From: an unidentified bacterial endosymbiont
GTDB lineage: Bacteria > Pseudomonadota > Gammaproteobacteria > Enterobacterales > Enterobacteriaceae
Assembly: GCF_918797525.1 (NCBI RefSeq)
Contig: NZ_OU963893.1
Coordinates: forward strand, 124,001-188,000
DNA: 64,000 nt
Direction of reading: 5' to 3'
The notes beneath the pieces are model-generated. The model was not told where the DNA came from. It was given only the letters and a program-made list of their open reading frames with translations, and did no database searches. How positions within the stretch are numbered: the stretch's first letter is position 1; the number at the start of each line of letters is the position of its first letter. Of the stretch, positions 39,559 to 51,267 are shown one piece after another. Position numbers and translations under genes: made by a program.

Positions 39559-42500
39559 TATGACCTCCGGTTTGCGTGCTTACCGGAGAAGAGACGTTTC
39601 ACCAGTACAAAGAATAAAGGGACGAAGAAGATCGCCAGCAGCGTGGCCGCCAGCGTCCCGCCGATGATACCGGTACCGATCGCCACGCGGCTGTTAGCGC
39701 CGGCGCCGGTGGCGATGGCCAGCGGCGTGACGCCTGCAATAAACGCCAGCGAGGTCATGATGATCGGACGCAATCGGGTCTGGGCCGCGCGCAGGGCGGC
39801 GCGCGACAGAGAATAACCTTCGGCGACTTTGGCTTCGGCAAATTCAACAATCAGGATGGCGTTCTTCGACGCCAGGCCGATGGTGGTCAGCAGCGCTACC
39901 TGGAAGTAGACGTCGTTGTTCAGGCCGCGCATTGATGCCGCCAGCGCCGCGCCCAGTACCCCAAGCGGGATCACCATGATGACCGAAATCGGCACCGACC
40001 AGCTTTCATACAGGGCGGCCAGACACAGGAACACCACCAGGATGGAGAGGGCATAAAGGCTCAGCGCCTGGCCGCTCGCCAGTTTTTCCTGCAGCGACAG
40101 ACCGCTCCAGGCCCAGGTACTGCCCGCCGGTAGGTTATCTGCCAGCTGTTCCATTTTGCTCATTGCCGTACCGGAGCTTGCACCGCTGGCGTTTTCGCCC
40201 TGAATTTCATACGCCGCCGAGCCGTTGTAGCGCACCAGGCTCTCCGGACCATACTCCCAGCGGGTGGTCGCAATAGCGGAGAACGGCGTCATGGAGCTGT
40301 CGCTGCCGCGCACATACCATTTGTTGAGATCCGACGGTACCGCGCGATAGTCGCTATCGCCCTGGATGTAGACCTTTTTCACGCGGCCACGGTCGATGAA
40401 GTCGTTCACGTAGGTGCCGCCCCAGGCGCTGGAGAGGGTGTTGGTAACATCGCTCAGGGACAGCCCCAGCGAGACGGCTTTGTTGTTATCGATATCCACC
40501 TGCAATTGTGGCATCTGCGGCAGATCGTTGGCGCGCACGGCGTGTAAAGAGTTGTCCTGGTTGGCTGCGCCAATCAGCTGGTTACGCATCTTCAGCAGCG
40601 CGTCACGGTCGGTGCCGCCGCTGGCCATCAGCTCAAAGGTAAAGCCGTTGCTCTGGCCTAAACCATCCACCGCCGGTGGCGTCATGGCGAAAATGGTGGC
40701 ATCCCGAAGGGTGCTCAGCGCCTGCGTGGCGCGCAGGGCAATGGCCTGAGCGGTATTCTCATCGCCTTTACGCTCTGACCAGTTTTTCAGAGAGACAAAC
40801 GCCATCCCGGCGTTCTGCCCGCTGCCGCTAAAGCTGAAGCCTTCAATGGTGAAGATCACGTCGGTATTGGCTTTCTCGTTGGTGAGGAACCACTCGCGTA
40901 CCTGGCGGCTGACCTCGGCGGTACGCACCGCCGTCGCGCCAGCCGGCAGGGTATATTGCACCATGATTTCACCCTGATCTTCCGTTGGCAGGAAACTGCC
41001 CGGCAGTTTCAGCATGGCGAACCCCATCGCACCGCAAAGCAGGGCGTAGACTATCAGCATGCCGCCGGAGCGACGCAGGGCGCGCAGGACCTTGTTCTGA
41101 TAGCCATGCTCGGTCTTGCTGTAGAAGCGGTTAAATGCGCCAAAGAAGCCTTTTTTATGCGCTGGCGTATGGCGCAGAATCGAGCCGCACAGCGCGGGCG
41201 TCAGGGTTAACGCCACGACCACGGAGAGAAACATCGCCGAGATAATGGTGACCGAGAACTGACGATATATGACTCCGGTGGAGCCGCCGAAGAAGGCCAT
41301 CGGCAGGAACACTGCGGAAAGCACCAGGGCAATGGCGATCAGCGCCCCGGAGATTTCGCCCATCGATTTTTCGGTCGCTTCCCGAGCGGGTAGCCCCTCG
41401 TCACGCATAATGCGCTCGACGTTTTCTACCACCACGATGGCGTCATCCACCAGCAGGCCTATCGCCAGCACCATCGCAAACAGCGTCAGGGTGTTAATGG
41501 AGTAGCCGAACAGCGCCAGCACGCCGAAGGTGCCCAACAGGACCACCGGCACCGCCAGCGCCGGGATCAGCGTGGCGCGGATATTTTGCAGGAACAGATA
41601 CATCACCACCACCACGAGGATAATGGCTTCGAACAGGGTCTGAATCACGTCCTCAACCGAGATCTTGATGAACTCGGTGCTGTCTTTTGGGTAGGCCACG
41701 TCGTAGCCTTCCGGCATCGACTTTTTGAACCCGTCAATTTTATCTTTCACCGCCGTGGCGGTATTGAGCGCGTTCGCGCCCGGCGAGAGCATCACTGCCA
41801 TACCCGCTGCCGGGTGGCCGTTCAGCTTCGCGGTGGCGGTGTAATCTTCACTGCCCATCTCCACGCGGGCCACGTCACTTATGTGGACGACCGAGCCGTT
41901 GGACTGACTCTTCACGATGATATTTTTAAACTGATCCACCGTCTGCAGGCGCGACTGGGCGCGCACGGTGGCCGTCAACTGTTGCGCATTGGACGAGGGC
42001 AGCGCGCCAATTTTACCGGCAGAGACCTGCACGTTCTGGGCTTCAATCGCGCTTTGTACGTCGGACGGCATCAGCGAGTAGGCGGCCAGCTTCGTCGGGT
42101 CGAGCCAGATGCGCATGGCATATTCCGCGCCAAACACCTGCAGGCTTCCCACCCCTTCCACGCGCGCCAGCGGGTCTTGCATATTACTGACCAGCCAGTC
42201 TGCGATATCTGAGCTGCTGGCGGCGTCGGTTTTGTCATATACGCCCATGATCAGCAGGAAGTTACTCTGGGACTTTTCGACGGTGATCCCGGACTGCTGT
42301 ACCTCGCTCGGCAGGCGCGATTCCGCCTGCTGGACTTTGTTCTGCACCTGTACCTGAGCGGTGTCCGGATCGGTTCCTTGTTCGAAGGTCACATTAATGC
42401 TCACCGAACCGTCCGAACTGCTGGTGGAGGTGAAGTAGAGCAGGTTATCCAGCCCGGTGAGCTGCTGTTCGATCACCTGGGTTACGCTGTTTTCCAGCGT

Positions 42501-42669
42501 CTGCGCGGAGGCGCCGGTGTAGGTGGCGGAAATTTTGATCGACGGCGGGGGCAACGTCCGGATACTGCGCCACCGGCAGCGTGCGGATCGCCAGCACCCC
42601 GGCGAGCATAATCAGTATGGCGATCACCCAGGCAAAGACCGGGCGACGCACGAAGAAGCGGGAAAACAT
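39558..42669 (-). pseudogene. eefB: RND efflux permease (EefB-like) with an early frameshift
   Basis: The start ([20 protein letters not shown]) and residues to [10 protein letters not shown] are in one frame; from [20 protein letters not shown] onward the protein continues in another. The join is a run of five Gs on the plus strand (42547-42551), one base too many. Removing one base gives a normal 1036-residue RND pump with motifs such as GLLVDDAIVVVENVERI. The gene is a frameshift pseudogene, or the extra base is a sequencing error. Without correction no proton-driven transport would occur through this pump. Confidence 0.85.
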
Positions 42670-43790
42670 CAGGCGTTTCCTCCGTTGGTTTTCATCTCTT
42701 CGGCTTTCACTTCCTGACCGGGAGTGACTTTGTCGGTACCTTCCACAATCAGCTTATCGCCCGCCTTCAGGCCGCTCAGCACCAGCCATTTGTCGCCGTA
42801 GGTCTCCCCCGTTTCGAGCTGACGCTGCTCGACCTTGTTGCTGGCATTCACCACCAGCGCGGTGGCGGTGCCTTTGGCGTCGCGGGTGATGCCCTGCTGC
42901 GGCGCGAGGATCGCGTCGTTCATGATGCCTTCATCCACTTTGGCGCGCACAAACATGCCCGGTAAAAGCTGATGCTGCGGGTTCGGGAAGACGGCGCGCA
43001 GGGTGACCGAGCCGGTCGATTCATCTACCGCCACTTCAGTCAGCGCCAGACGGCCTTTTTCGCTGTAGGTGCTACCGTCTTCGAGGATTAAGAACACGCT
43101 TAACGTATTACTGTTACTGATGAGGGTTTGCTTGCGTAATCGCAGCAGATCGGCGCTGGAACGGGTTAAATCGACGTACATACTCTCCAGCCCACGAACG
43201 GTTGCCAACGCGGTGTCTTGTTGGGCGGTTACCAGCGCCCCAGGGGTGACGGAAGAGATGCCGATGCGCCCGGCAATCGGCGCGGTGACGGTCGTCCAGT
43301 TAAGGTTAATGCGGGCGCTCTCCTGCGCGGCCTTCTTTGATTCGACGCTGGCCTTGTCCTGCGCGCAGGTAGATTTTGCGTCTTCGGCATCCTGACGCGA
43401 CACGCCATCGTCTTTCACCAGTTGGGCATAACGCTGGGCTTTCTGGCAGTCGGCCTGCACAAGAGCCTGTGCTTGTTTCAGCGCGGCGGCGGCTTCATCG
43501 TAGGCGGCGCGGTAGCTGGCGGGGTCGATTTGATATAGCGCCTGTCCGGCCTTCACCGTATCGCCTTCGGTGAACAGACGCTTTTGGATAATGCCGCCCA
43601 CTTGCGGGCGCACTTCGGCGCTCATCGCGGCGGTGGTACGCCCGGTCAGCTCACTGACGACGGAAACCGGCTGGCTCATGAGTGTGACAATCCCCACTTC
43701 CGGCAGAGGGCGTTGGGGAGCAGATGTTTGCGCATTATCGCACCCTGTCAGGAGGAGTAATGCTGCGATGGAGGTTGTTATGGTTTTCAT
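42669..43790 (-). CDS. eefA: RND efflux periplasmic adaptor lipoprotein (EefA-like)
   Basis: This 373-residue AcrA-type adaptor has a lipoprotein signal ([14 protein letters not shown]) and the usual order: a lipoyl half ([20 protein letters not shown]), a coiled hairpin, the second lipoyl half ([20 protein letters not shown]) and a beta-barrel. Its stop overlaps the permease start. It is the first gene of the pump operon; the 148 bases upstream separate it from a TetR gene on the same strand. Confidence 0.8.
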   Translation of the reverse strand: MKTITTSIAALLLLTGCDNAQTSAPQRPLPEVGIVTLMSQPVSVVSELTGRTTAAMSAEVRPQVGGIIQKRLFTEGDTVKAGQALYQIDPASYRAAYDEAAAALKQAQALVQADCQKAQRYAQLVKDDGVSRQDAEDAKSTCAQDKASVESKKAAQESARINLNWTTVTAPIAGRIGISSVTPGALVTAQQDTALATVRGLESMYVDLTRSSADLLRLRKQTLISNSNTLSVFLILEDGSTYSEKGRLALTEVAVDESTGSVTLRAVFPNPQHQLLPGMFVRAKVDEGIMNDAILAPQQGITRDAKGTATALVVNASNKVEQRQLETGETYGDKWLVLSGLKAGDKLIVEGTDKVTPGQEVKAEEMKTNGGNA

Positions 43791-43938
43791 AATCTTTTTC
43801 CAGGGTGAACGACGCCTGCCCTGTTAATCGCTTAACAGGGAGGAGGGCTATTGAAAGGCACAGCGATACCGCATCTCTGGCGGCGCCAGAAATGCTGAAA
43901 CGGAAAATTACGTAACGCGTTTAATTATTCACATACGA

Positions 43939-44508
43939 CTACTTCGCAGTGAAAAGCATATTTAAAATATCCTGATAAATGGGCTGTAATTGTTCTGATG
44001 GTACTTTTAAGGGGGTTAATCGACGGTAAATCGTCCCCTCAATCATTACGGCGGTTATCTCCACGCAGCAGCGAATATGCTCATCGCTCAGGTGGGGAAA
44101 CTGCTTTTTAAGATGTGCGTAAGCGTTGGCAAACATGCGGGATTCAGCTTCGTTCAGCATGGCCGCGACCTGCGGATTACGCGTAGCCTCTGCGGACATC
44201 TCAAGCATCAGCGCATCGTCATCTTCGTTGAGCGTCTGTCGCCAGGCGAGCGCCTGCGGCATTCCTTCCACCAGCGTTTTGCCCTGCATCTCCTTGATGC
44301 GTGAGTCGATGATACGACGGATCATCTCTTCGATAATTGCGTCTTTGTTATTGAAATAACGGTAAATTTGCCCGACGCTGAGCTGGGCCTCGCTGGCGAT
44401 TTGCGCCATGCTGGCCGCGTGAAAACCGCTGGCGCGAAAGCAGCGGCGCGCGGCGGTGATTATCTCGTCCTGACGCAGTTTTTGTCGTTCTTCCAGCTTT
44501 GAGCTCAT
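43939..44508 (-). CDS. TetR/AcrR-family regulator next to the RND operon
   Basis: The 189-residue protein has an N-terminal TetR HTH (ITAARRCFRASGFHAASMAQ, IASEAQLSVGQIYRYFNNKD) and a ligand-binding C-terminal domain. It is encoded upstream of the RND operon in the same direction, so it is a likely repressor of the pump. A near-perfect palindrome just upstream of its start (44520-44547) is a candidate autoregulatory operator. Confidence 0.85.
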   Translation of the reverse strand: MSSKLEERQKLRQDEIITAARRCFRASGFHAASMAQIASEAQLSVGQIYRYFNNKDAIIEEMIRRIIDSRIKEMQGKTLVEGMPQALAWRQTLNEDDDALMLEMSAEATRNPQVAAMLNEAESRMFANAYAHLKKQFPHLSDEHIRCCVEITAVMIEGTIYRRLTPLKVPSEQLQPIYQDILNMLFTAK

Positions 44509-44519
44509 CGTCGGCTACC

Positions 44520-44548
44520 GTATAATGAGAATGATCGTTCTCATTATA
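44520..44548. promoter_or_regulatory. Near-perfect palindrome upstream of the TetR gene
   Basis: ATAATGAGAA (44522-44531) and TTCTCATTAT (44539-44548) are perfect complements flanking a 7-base centre, 12 bases upstream of the TetR start. It may be the TetR operator. It also resembles a Fur box (GATAATGATAATCATTATC), so iron control is an alternative. Confidence 0.6.
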
Positions 44549-44638
44549 CGTTTTAGGCGCGTATTGGAAAGTGTTTTTTTATTTACTTATTGAATGAATA
44601 TTTCCTGATTTAAACAATGGAGGAAATTAGGAATTTTT

Positions 44639-44760
44639 ATGAAGGTTAAGCCTGGAGATATACAGAATGCGCTGAAAATAAGGAGAACACTATCGCTTGC
44701 CGTTATTCTGGCAGGATTATTCGCAGCAGGGCATGCCGCGACATACCCTGAGCAAAACGC
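44639..44760 (+). pseudogene. Truncated 5' end of an exported-protein gene
   Basis: The first ~40 codons encode a signal peptide (RRTLSLAVILAGLFAAGHA followed by ATYPEQNAL). The frame then runs antisense into the neighbouring TetR gene, so the rest of the original gene is lost. The parent family is not recognisable. Confidence 0.4.
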
Positions 44761-44761
44761 A

Positions 44762-45409
44762 TTAGTTGCCAATTCCATTGCCGATCACGGCCAGCACGTG
44801 GCGCACAATAATGTCCGGCGTGAGAGTGTTGAGCCTTTCGTCATTGCGCATGCGCGAGAACGGTACCAACACCAGGCTCAGCAGGGTGGAGAACAGCAGT
44901 TCGGGGGCCAGTGCAGGATTAAGTTTTCCGTTTTGCTGCCAGCCTTTGACGGTGGCGAGCATCGCCTGATATTTTTCGTCGCCAAACCGCGCCTGCAGAT
45001 GGGTGCGCAGAACCGGCATTTCGCCAATCACCTCCTGCATCCACAGTGGCGCAAACCAGTGATACTCTTCGGCCAGTTCGGCCAGTACGTTGACCATTTC
45101 GCTAAGGGCGTTAACCGGGGATCCCGGGTTAGCGGTGAACAGGTTAACGATCCTGCTGCGTAACGGCAGGAAACGCTCCTCGATCATCGCGTCCAGCAGT
45201 TGCTCTCTGGAATTAAAGTAGTAATGCAGCATTGCAGGCGTAACGCCCGCCGCTTTGGCAATCGTGTTGAGCGAGGTATTGGCGATCCCCTGACGAGAAA
45301 AGAGGTTCAGGGCGATATCCAGCAGTTGTTCGCGGCTGGCGGTAGCGCGCTTACCGCCGCGTGGGCGCCCCGGGCGGCGCTGTTCAGAATTATCCTTTTG
45401 TGCTGACAT
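44762..45409 (-). CDS. TetR/AcrR-family regulator divergent from an MFS pump
   Basis: The 215-residue protein has a basic N-terminus (RRPGRPRGGKRATASREQLL), a TetR HTH (FSRQGIANTSLNTIAKAAG, VTPAMLHYYFNSREQLLD) and a long C-terminal effector domain. It is divergent from the DHA2 pump 78 bases away and is a likely repressor of that gene. The AT-rich interval holds overlapping TAATTA repeats around 45450-45472. Confidence 0.85.
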   Translation of the reverse strand: MSAQKDNSEQRRPGRPRGGKRATASREQLLDIALNLFSRQGIANTSLNTIAKAAGVTPAMLHYYFNSREQLLDAMIEERFLPLRSRIVNLFTANPGSPVNALSEMVNVLAELAEEYHWFAPLWMQEVIGEMPVLRTHLQARFGDEKYQAMLATVKGWQQNGKLNPALAPELLFSTLLSLVLVPFSRMRNDERLNTLTPDIIVRHVLAVIGNGIGN

Positions 45410-45484
45410 GGCTATGCGGTCTCTTGATCTTATTCATCACTTCATTAAATATTAATTATCTAATTAATTAATTTCAAGTGATGA

Positions 45485-46990
<1,506 letters not shown>

Positions 46991-47059
46991 GGTCAGCGGC
47001 TGTGTTAATTATTGCGAGTCACTTTCTGAAATTGAAACGTCTCGCTTGTCACTGTTCCG

Positions 47060-47400
47060 GACGTTGGGCTGCTGCCGACGGCACTGGATATTAGCGCAAA
47101 TCCGAAGAAACTGAAGATTTTGGAACTCGAAGGCGCGCAGTTGCCGCGCGTGCGGGATGACCCGGAAGTGGATGTTGCCATCATCAGCACCACTTACTCT
47201 GCAGCAAACCGGGCTTACACTAGTGCGCGATAGCGTTTTTATCGAAGACAAAAACTTGCCGTACGTCAACATCGTGGTGACGCGTGAAGACAATAAAGAT
47301 GCGAAGAACGTGAAGGAATTTATTGAATCTTATCAGTCGTCTGAAGTGGCTAAAGCGGCGGAGACCATCTTTAACGGAGGGGCGGTGCTGGGCTGGTACG
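47060..47400 (+). pseudogene. nlpA: nlpA (MetQ-type lipoprotein) remnant
   Basis: Only the C-terminal third is present: LLPTALDISANPKKLKILEL and LPRVRDDPEVDVAIISTTYS in one frame, then VRDSVFIEDKNLPYVNIVVT, REDNKDAKNVKEFIESYQSS and IFNGGAVLGW in another. The stop expected after GW is changed and the frame runs on. The match is to NlpA, which lies beside yicL/nepI in E. coli, so this is the local copy, decayed. Confidence 0.8.
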
Positions 47401-47449
47401 CGGTCTGGCAGGGCAGACGGGTTCAAAAAGTTGACCCGGTTTGCTGTGC

Positions 47450-48335
47450 GAATGCGGGTCTTCCCTTGTTGTGGTGGCTGAAGGCATGATAACGGTATGT
47501 TTAATCACCTGAGAGCACAGCCATGGATGAGAAATTTCTCTATGCCCACATCCTTAACTTGACTGCTCCGTGGCAGGTTAAATCCCTTTCCCTTGATGAA
47601 AGTACCGGTTCTGTTACCGTCATCGTAAATGGCGCCATCTCGATACCTGTCAGTTTTCAACGATAGTCGAAGCTGATGTTCCCCGCCTTATGTGTCCGGA
47701 GCATGGTCGTATGACGCTGCCAGTTCCGTGGGCCGGGCCAGGCAGTCGTTACACACTGTTGTTCGAATCCTTCGTGCTCTCGTGGCTGAAAATTAGCACC
47801 GTTGATGCTGTCAGAAAACAACTGAAGCTCAGCTGGAATGCCGTCGATAACATCATGCAGCGTGCGGTAAAGCAAGGACTGGCTCGTCGCCGATTACCTC
47901 AGTCTGCTCGTTACCTCTGTGTGGATGAGGTGAGTTTCAAAAAGGGCTATCAGCATGTCACCGTTATCTCAGATATGCAGGGACAAGCGCTTGAACTCAG
48001 GGATGATCGTGGTGTTGAGAGTCTTGCCGGTTATCTCCGAAACCTAGGTGACCGTCAGATTGAATCCATCAAAGCCCTGTCGATGGATATAAACCCAGCC
48101 TATATCAGCGCGACCCGGATCCACTTACCCAATGCGGTAGAAAAAATTGCCTCCGATCACTTCCATGTCGCGAAAATGCTCTGTGCCGTGGTGGATAAAA
48201 CCCGGCAGTCAAAGATGAAAACCCTCCGTTGCAGGTCCGAAAAAGTGCACATCGCTCACGCTATCTGTGGCTGTACGGCAGCCATAAGCGTCATGGGGTT
48301 CTGAACGAGCCTTCATCACATTAAGCGGGAAGGCT
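47450..48335 (+). mobile_element. ISL3-family insertion sequence remnant
   Basis: A transposase start (47523, MDEKFLYAHILNLTAPWQVK) stops at 47667. The rest continues in a second frame (47690 onward) with the ISL3 core VDAVRKQLKLSWNAVDNIMQ, YLCVDEVSFKKGYQHVTVIS and SMDINPAYISATRIHLPNA. A third frame takes over near 48225, and the gene is cut off near 48335. The left end may be the GGGTCTTCCC at 47455. It is non-autonomous. Confidence 0.75.
47523..48335 (+). pseudogene. ISL3-family transposase, multiply disrupted
   Basis: The DDE domain is partly preserved (LCVDEVSFKKGY contains the first Asp; SMDINPAYISA the second), but the zinc-binding N-terminal region is scrambled by a frameshift. The C-terminal third with the catalytic Glu is missing. 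No active product is possible. Confidence 0.75.
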
Positions 48336-48357
48336 CAGGTTAATCACTTTTCATGCA

Positions 48358-48543
48358 TTAATAGCACAGGGCATAGGCCAGAGGCCCGCCGACTGCCGTC
48401 CATGCGCAAAGTTTAGCACACTCCGCAGGGGTATTACCCGGCTTCGACGTGCATGCAAAAGCGAATGCTGGCTGGGTGGCAGAAGACAGGAGCAAAATAG
48501 TTGCCATCAATAACGTTTTGCGTGATTTAAGAAGGGAGAACAT
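48358..48543 (-). CDS. Small secreted cysteine-rich peptide, unknown
   Basis: The ATG at 48543 has a strong GGAGG ribosome site 7 bases upstream, so I prefer it to longer starts. The 61-residue product has a textbook signal peptide (SRKTLLMATILLLSSATQPA, then FAFA). The mature part is about 31 residues with four cysteines: CTSKPGNTPAECAKLC, then AWTAVGGPLAYALCY. Spacing Cys-x10-Cys-x3-Cys-x13-Cys suggests two disulfides. I do not recognise the family. A bacteriocin-like or signalling peptide is possible, but no immunity or export gene is adjacent. Confidence 0.6.
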   Translation of the reverse strand: MFSLLKSRKTLLMATILLLSSATQPAFAFACTSKPGNTPAECAKLCAWTAVGGPLAYALCY

Positions 48544-48770
48544 AACGCTACCTCCATGATTAACGGTATTCAGTAAGTTGGGATATTGCCAATCGTAAAT
48601 CAGCACCCAAGATACTTGTAGCACCATGGAGATTAGGTTTCACAAAAGATCGCAGATTGTTGTGGCTATGTTTACTCACCACTTTGTTATCTGTATTACC
48701 TGACACATAAATATTTTAGCCACCATGATCAGGGAGACCCGTGAATGCACAGTGTTTTTTGTGAAGAGCA

Positions 48771-48798
48771 AAAAAAAGACGACAGTGAGGGTGTCGTC
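48771..48798 (-). terminator. Intrinsic terminator after the DUF523-DUF1722 gene
   Basis: GACGACA (48778-48784) and TGTCGTC (48792-48798) form a 7-bp stem followed on the minus strand by at least seven Ts. It ends the transcript of the gene that stops at 48854. Confidence 0.75.
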
Positions 48799-48853
48799 TA
48801 AACGGGGTACAGCTTCGGGCCTCTTTCATTGCTGGGCCCTTCGCATACTTTCT

Positions 48854-49813
48854 TCAGGATACGGCCAGGCGCAAACCCAGATCGTCAGGGTAAGGGTCAA
48901 AATAGTTTTGCGTCATCAGGTACTGATCCGGGTATTCAGCCATATAGTGTTTGAGTAACGTCAGCGGTGCCAGAATGGGCAGCAGCCCGTCGCGGTAGTG
49001 TAAGATCACATCACGTAGCTCACCGCGCTGGCGACTGGTTAACTGCTTACGGAAATAGCCCTGCACATGCATCAACACGTTGGTGTGGTTTTTGCGTGAG
49101 GCGGGTTGTTTCAGGATGGTCATCAGTTTTTCACGGTAGGCGACGAAGAACGCCTCCAGATCCTCCCATTCGTGCAGCGATGCCACGAACGGTCCGATCT
49201 CACGGTAGCCCGCCTGGTGGTGGGCCAGCAGCTGCAGTTTGTAGCGGCTGTGAAAGTCCAGCAGCGCGCGGCGCGTCAGTCCATTGGCGCGCAGCGTATT
49301 GAGTTCATGAAGCGCAAATACGCGCTCGATAAAATTTTCCCGCAATACCGGGTCGTGCAGGCGCCCGTCTTCCTCCACGGGTAGCCACGGCCAGGATTCA
49401 AGGAGCGCGGCGGTGAACAGCCCGACACCCTCCTTGCGGCCCCGGTTACCGTTTTCATCATAAAGCCGCACGCGTTCCATGCCGCAGCTCGGGGATTTCG
49501 CGCACACAATAAACCCCGCCAGAGAACCGACTTTTGGCAAATATTCTGCTGTAAACGCGGCCATTTTCTGCGTGAGATCATCGTGCGGCGGCTTGCTATA
49601 GCGCAGCTGAGTTTCCCCCTCAACGGTGGGGATCAAACGTAAAGCCGGACGAGGCGTCGGCAGGCCGATAGCCATTTCAGGGCATACTGGCCTGAAGCTC
49701 ACCCACTGGGCCAGTTCATCCATGACAAAACCCATACGCTTATGCCCGCCATCAAAGCGGACGGCGGAACCGGTCAAACATCCGCTAATACCCAATACCG
49801 GTTTTGTTGTCAT
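48854..49813 (-). CDS. DUF523-DUF1722 (YbgA-like) protein
   Basis: The 319-residue protein joins an N-terminal DUF523 domain (GISGCLTGSAVRFDGGHKR, then VCAKSPSCGMERVRLYDENG) to a C-terminal DUF1722 domain (KLQLLAHHQAGYREIGPFVA). YbgA, encoded beside the photolyase gene in E. coli, is the DUF1722 relative. Conserved cysteines suggest metal or sulfur chemistry, but the reaction is unknown. It is preceded by a plausible promoter (TTGGAC, 17 bases, TAATTT on the minus strand near 49850-49875). Confidence 0.85.
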   Translation of the reverse strand: MTTKPVLGISGCLTGSAVRFDGGHKRMGFVMDELAQWVSFRPVCPEMAIGLPTPRPALRLIPTVEGETQLRYSKPPHDDLTQKMAAFTAEYLPKVGSLAGFIVCAKSPSCGMERVRLYDENGNRGRKEGVGLFTAALLESWPWLPVEEDGRLHDPVLRENFIERVFALHELNTLRANGLTRRALLDFHSRYKLQLLAHHQAGYREIGPFVASLHEWEDLEAFFVAYREKLMTILKQPASRKNHTNVLMHVQGYFRKQLTSRQRGELRDVILHYRDGLLPILAPLTLLKHYMAEYPDQYLMTQNYFDPYPDDLGLRLAVS

Positions 49814-49914
49814 GGTGTGTACCTCCAGAGTGCATACTTAAAAATTACACAGCATGCATTATTTGTCCAAGTATTGGCGGAGTTTTTTTTGTTATCCTTT
49901 AAAATTAACGTACA

Positions 49915-50325
49915 TCAACTGCCTTTATACGTTGAATAACCGTACTGGCTAAGCAGCAGCGGAATGTGCAGCTTTTCGTTGGTGCGGGTTACGGTAAATA
50001 ACACCGGGATCTCCGGGAAGAACGATTCCAGTTTCTTACCGTGGAAATAGTCAGCCGTTTTAAAGGTCACTTTGTAGACGCCTGGCTGCATATCCCGATC
50101 GGTGGGATACAGCGATTTAATGCGTCCGTCCTGGTCGGTTTTACCGCTGGCAAGCGGCATCCATTTATCCTGTTGCTGCTTTTCAAGGGTAACGGTGACC
50201 CCCGGCGGCGGCGTGCCGGTTTGCTGGTCGAGAATATGCACGCTGAGCGTGCCAGCAGGAGCGCTAAAGGCGGCAGGGGCAAAGGCCATAGTGGCCAGCA
50301 TCAGCAGAGGGAGCGTTTTTTTCAT
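49915..50325 (-). CDS. Periplasmic 5-hydroxyisourate hydrolase
   Basis: The 136-residue protein has a signal peptide (LPLLMLATMAFAPAAFSAPA) followed by a transthyretin-like domain. HIU hydrolase residues are visible: the His in LSVHILDQQTG, the Arg in DQDGRIKSL, and the C-terminal YSTYKGS close to the usual YRGS. It hydrolyses 5-hydroxyisourate in the uric-acid pathway, here outside the cytoplasm. Confidence 0.88.
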   Translation of the reverse strand: MKKTLPLLMLATMAFAPAAFSAPAGTLSVHILDQQTGTPPPGVTVTLEKQQQDKWMPLASGKTDQDGRIKSLYPTDRDMQPGVYKVTFKTADYFHGKKLESFFPEIPVLFTVTRTNEKLHIPLLLSQYGYSTYKGS

Positions 50326-50424
50326 TGTCTTTTCCTGTGGAGTTGTCAGTTACAGGAAAACGTTAGCATCTGCGGAGCGGGAAAATATTCAACTTTTCGT
50401 GACAACTCCCTCAGCAGAAAATAA

Positions 50425-51150
50425 TCATAGGATAATCAGTTCAAGGGAAACCCGCTGCTGCCACTGCTCGACCTGTTTTTTGCGCGCGGCGGTGAGTCTA
50501 CCGCTGGTGACCAAAAGCCATTTCCGATCGGGGAAAATTTCAGGCGCCAGGGCGGCAGGAGGGGTGGGGAGAATATCAATGCGGTGGCCCTGCCCGGTGC
50601 GCGTCAGGGCTTCGAGCCAGATCTCGCCCGGGTCGTTCAGATGCCAGCCGCAGAGCAGGACGTTATCGCCCGGCGCTTTTTTATCGCCCTCGAGGCAAAA
50701 TGAGGTATAGGCGATGATGATGCCGTCAATGATTTCACGTAGGGTCAGGGAGGCGGGAACGTTGGCCGACATCTGGCTACGTAACGGGCGTAACACATTT
50801 GCCACCAATTCTGGCCGCGGGTATTCGCGTCCGGCGTCGTAAATCATCTGACGCAGGGCCTCGATTTTACCCTCCTGCAGGCGTTGCAGCATGGCCTGTT
50901 GCAGGGCGCTCCAGTTGTTGGTGTAACGAGGTGTGGGGCGCTCCAGCAGAGGTTTTACCTGGCCGATGGGGACGCCTTTTTTCACCCAGTCGAGGATTTT
51001 AAGCGCTTGCTGAACGTCCTCTTCGTTGTACTGCCGATGGCCGCCTTCCGTACGCTGCGGCTTGAGTAAACCATAGCGACGCTGCCACGCGCGCAGCGTG
51101 GTGGCAGTGATCCCGCTGAGTCTGGCGAATTCGCCGATGGAGTAAGCCAT
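50425..51150 (-). CDS. MerR-family regulator, MlrA-like
   Basis: The 241-residue protein has a MerR HTH (YSIGEFARLSGITATTLRAW, RRYGLLKPQRTEGGHRQYNE), a helical linker and a C-terminal domain (NVLLCGWHLNDPGEIWLEAL) like the cobalamin-binding-fold tail of MlrA and light-responsive MerR proteins. The classic B12-binding His motif (DxHxxG) is not visible, so cobalamin binding is doubtful. It is divergent from the lipocalin gene, with which it may share a promoter region. Confidence 0.8.
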   Translation of the reverse strand: MAYSIGEFARLSGITATTLRAWQRRYGLLKPQRTEGGHRQYNEEDVQQALKILDWVKKGVPIGQVKPLLERPTPRYTNNWSALQQAMLQRLQEGKIEALRQMIYDAGREYPRPELVANVLRPLRSQMSANVPASLTLREIIDGIIIAYTSFCLEGDKKAPGDNVLLCGWHLNDPGEIWLEALTRTGQGHRIDILPTPPAALAPEIFPDRKWLLVTSGRLTAARKKQVEQWQQRVSLELIIL

Positions 51151-51267
51151 GTCCGTGTCCAGAGAGGAGGAATAATCTCAATATACTACGAATTTTTCAC
51201 AAGGTGATGAAGCGCTACCGTGCTGCACTACACTTAACGTCTAACCGCGAAAATGAAAGGAATTCTC

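Noticed and set aside
44639..45163. 174-codon plus-strand frame
   Set aside because: Only the first ~40 codons look like a signal peptide; the remainder is antisense to the TetR gene, so it was recorded only as a truncated remnant.
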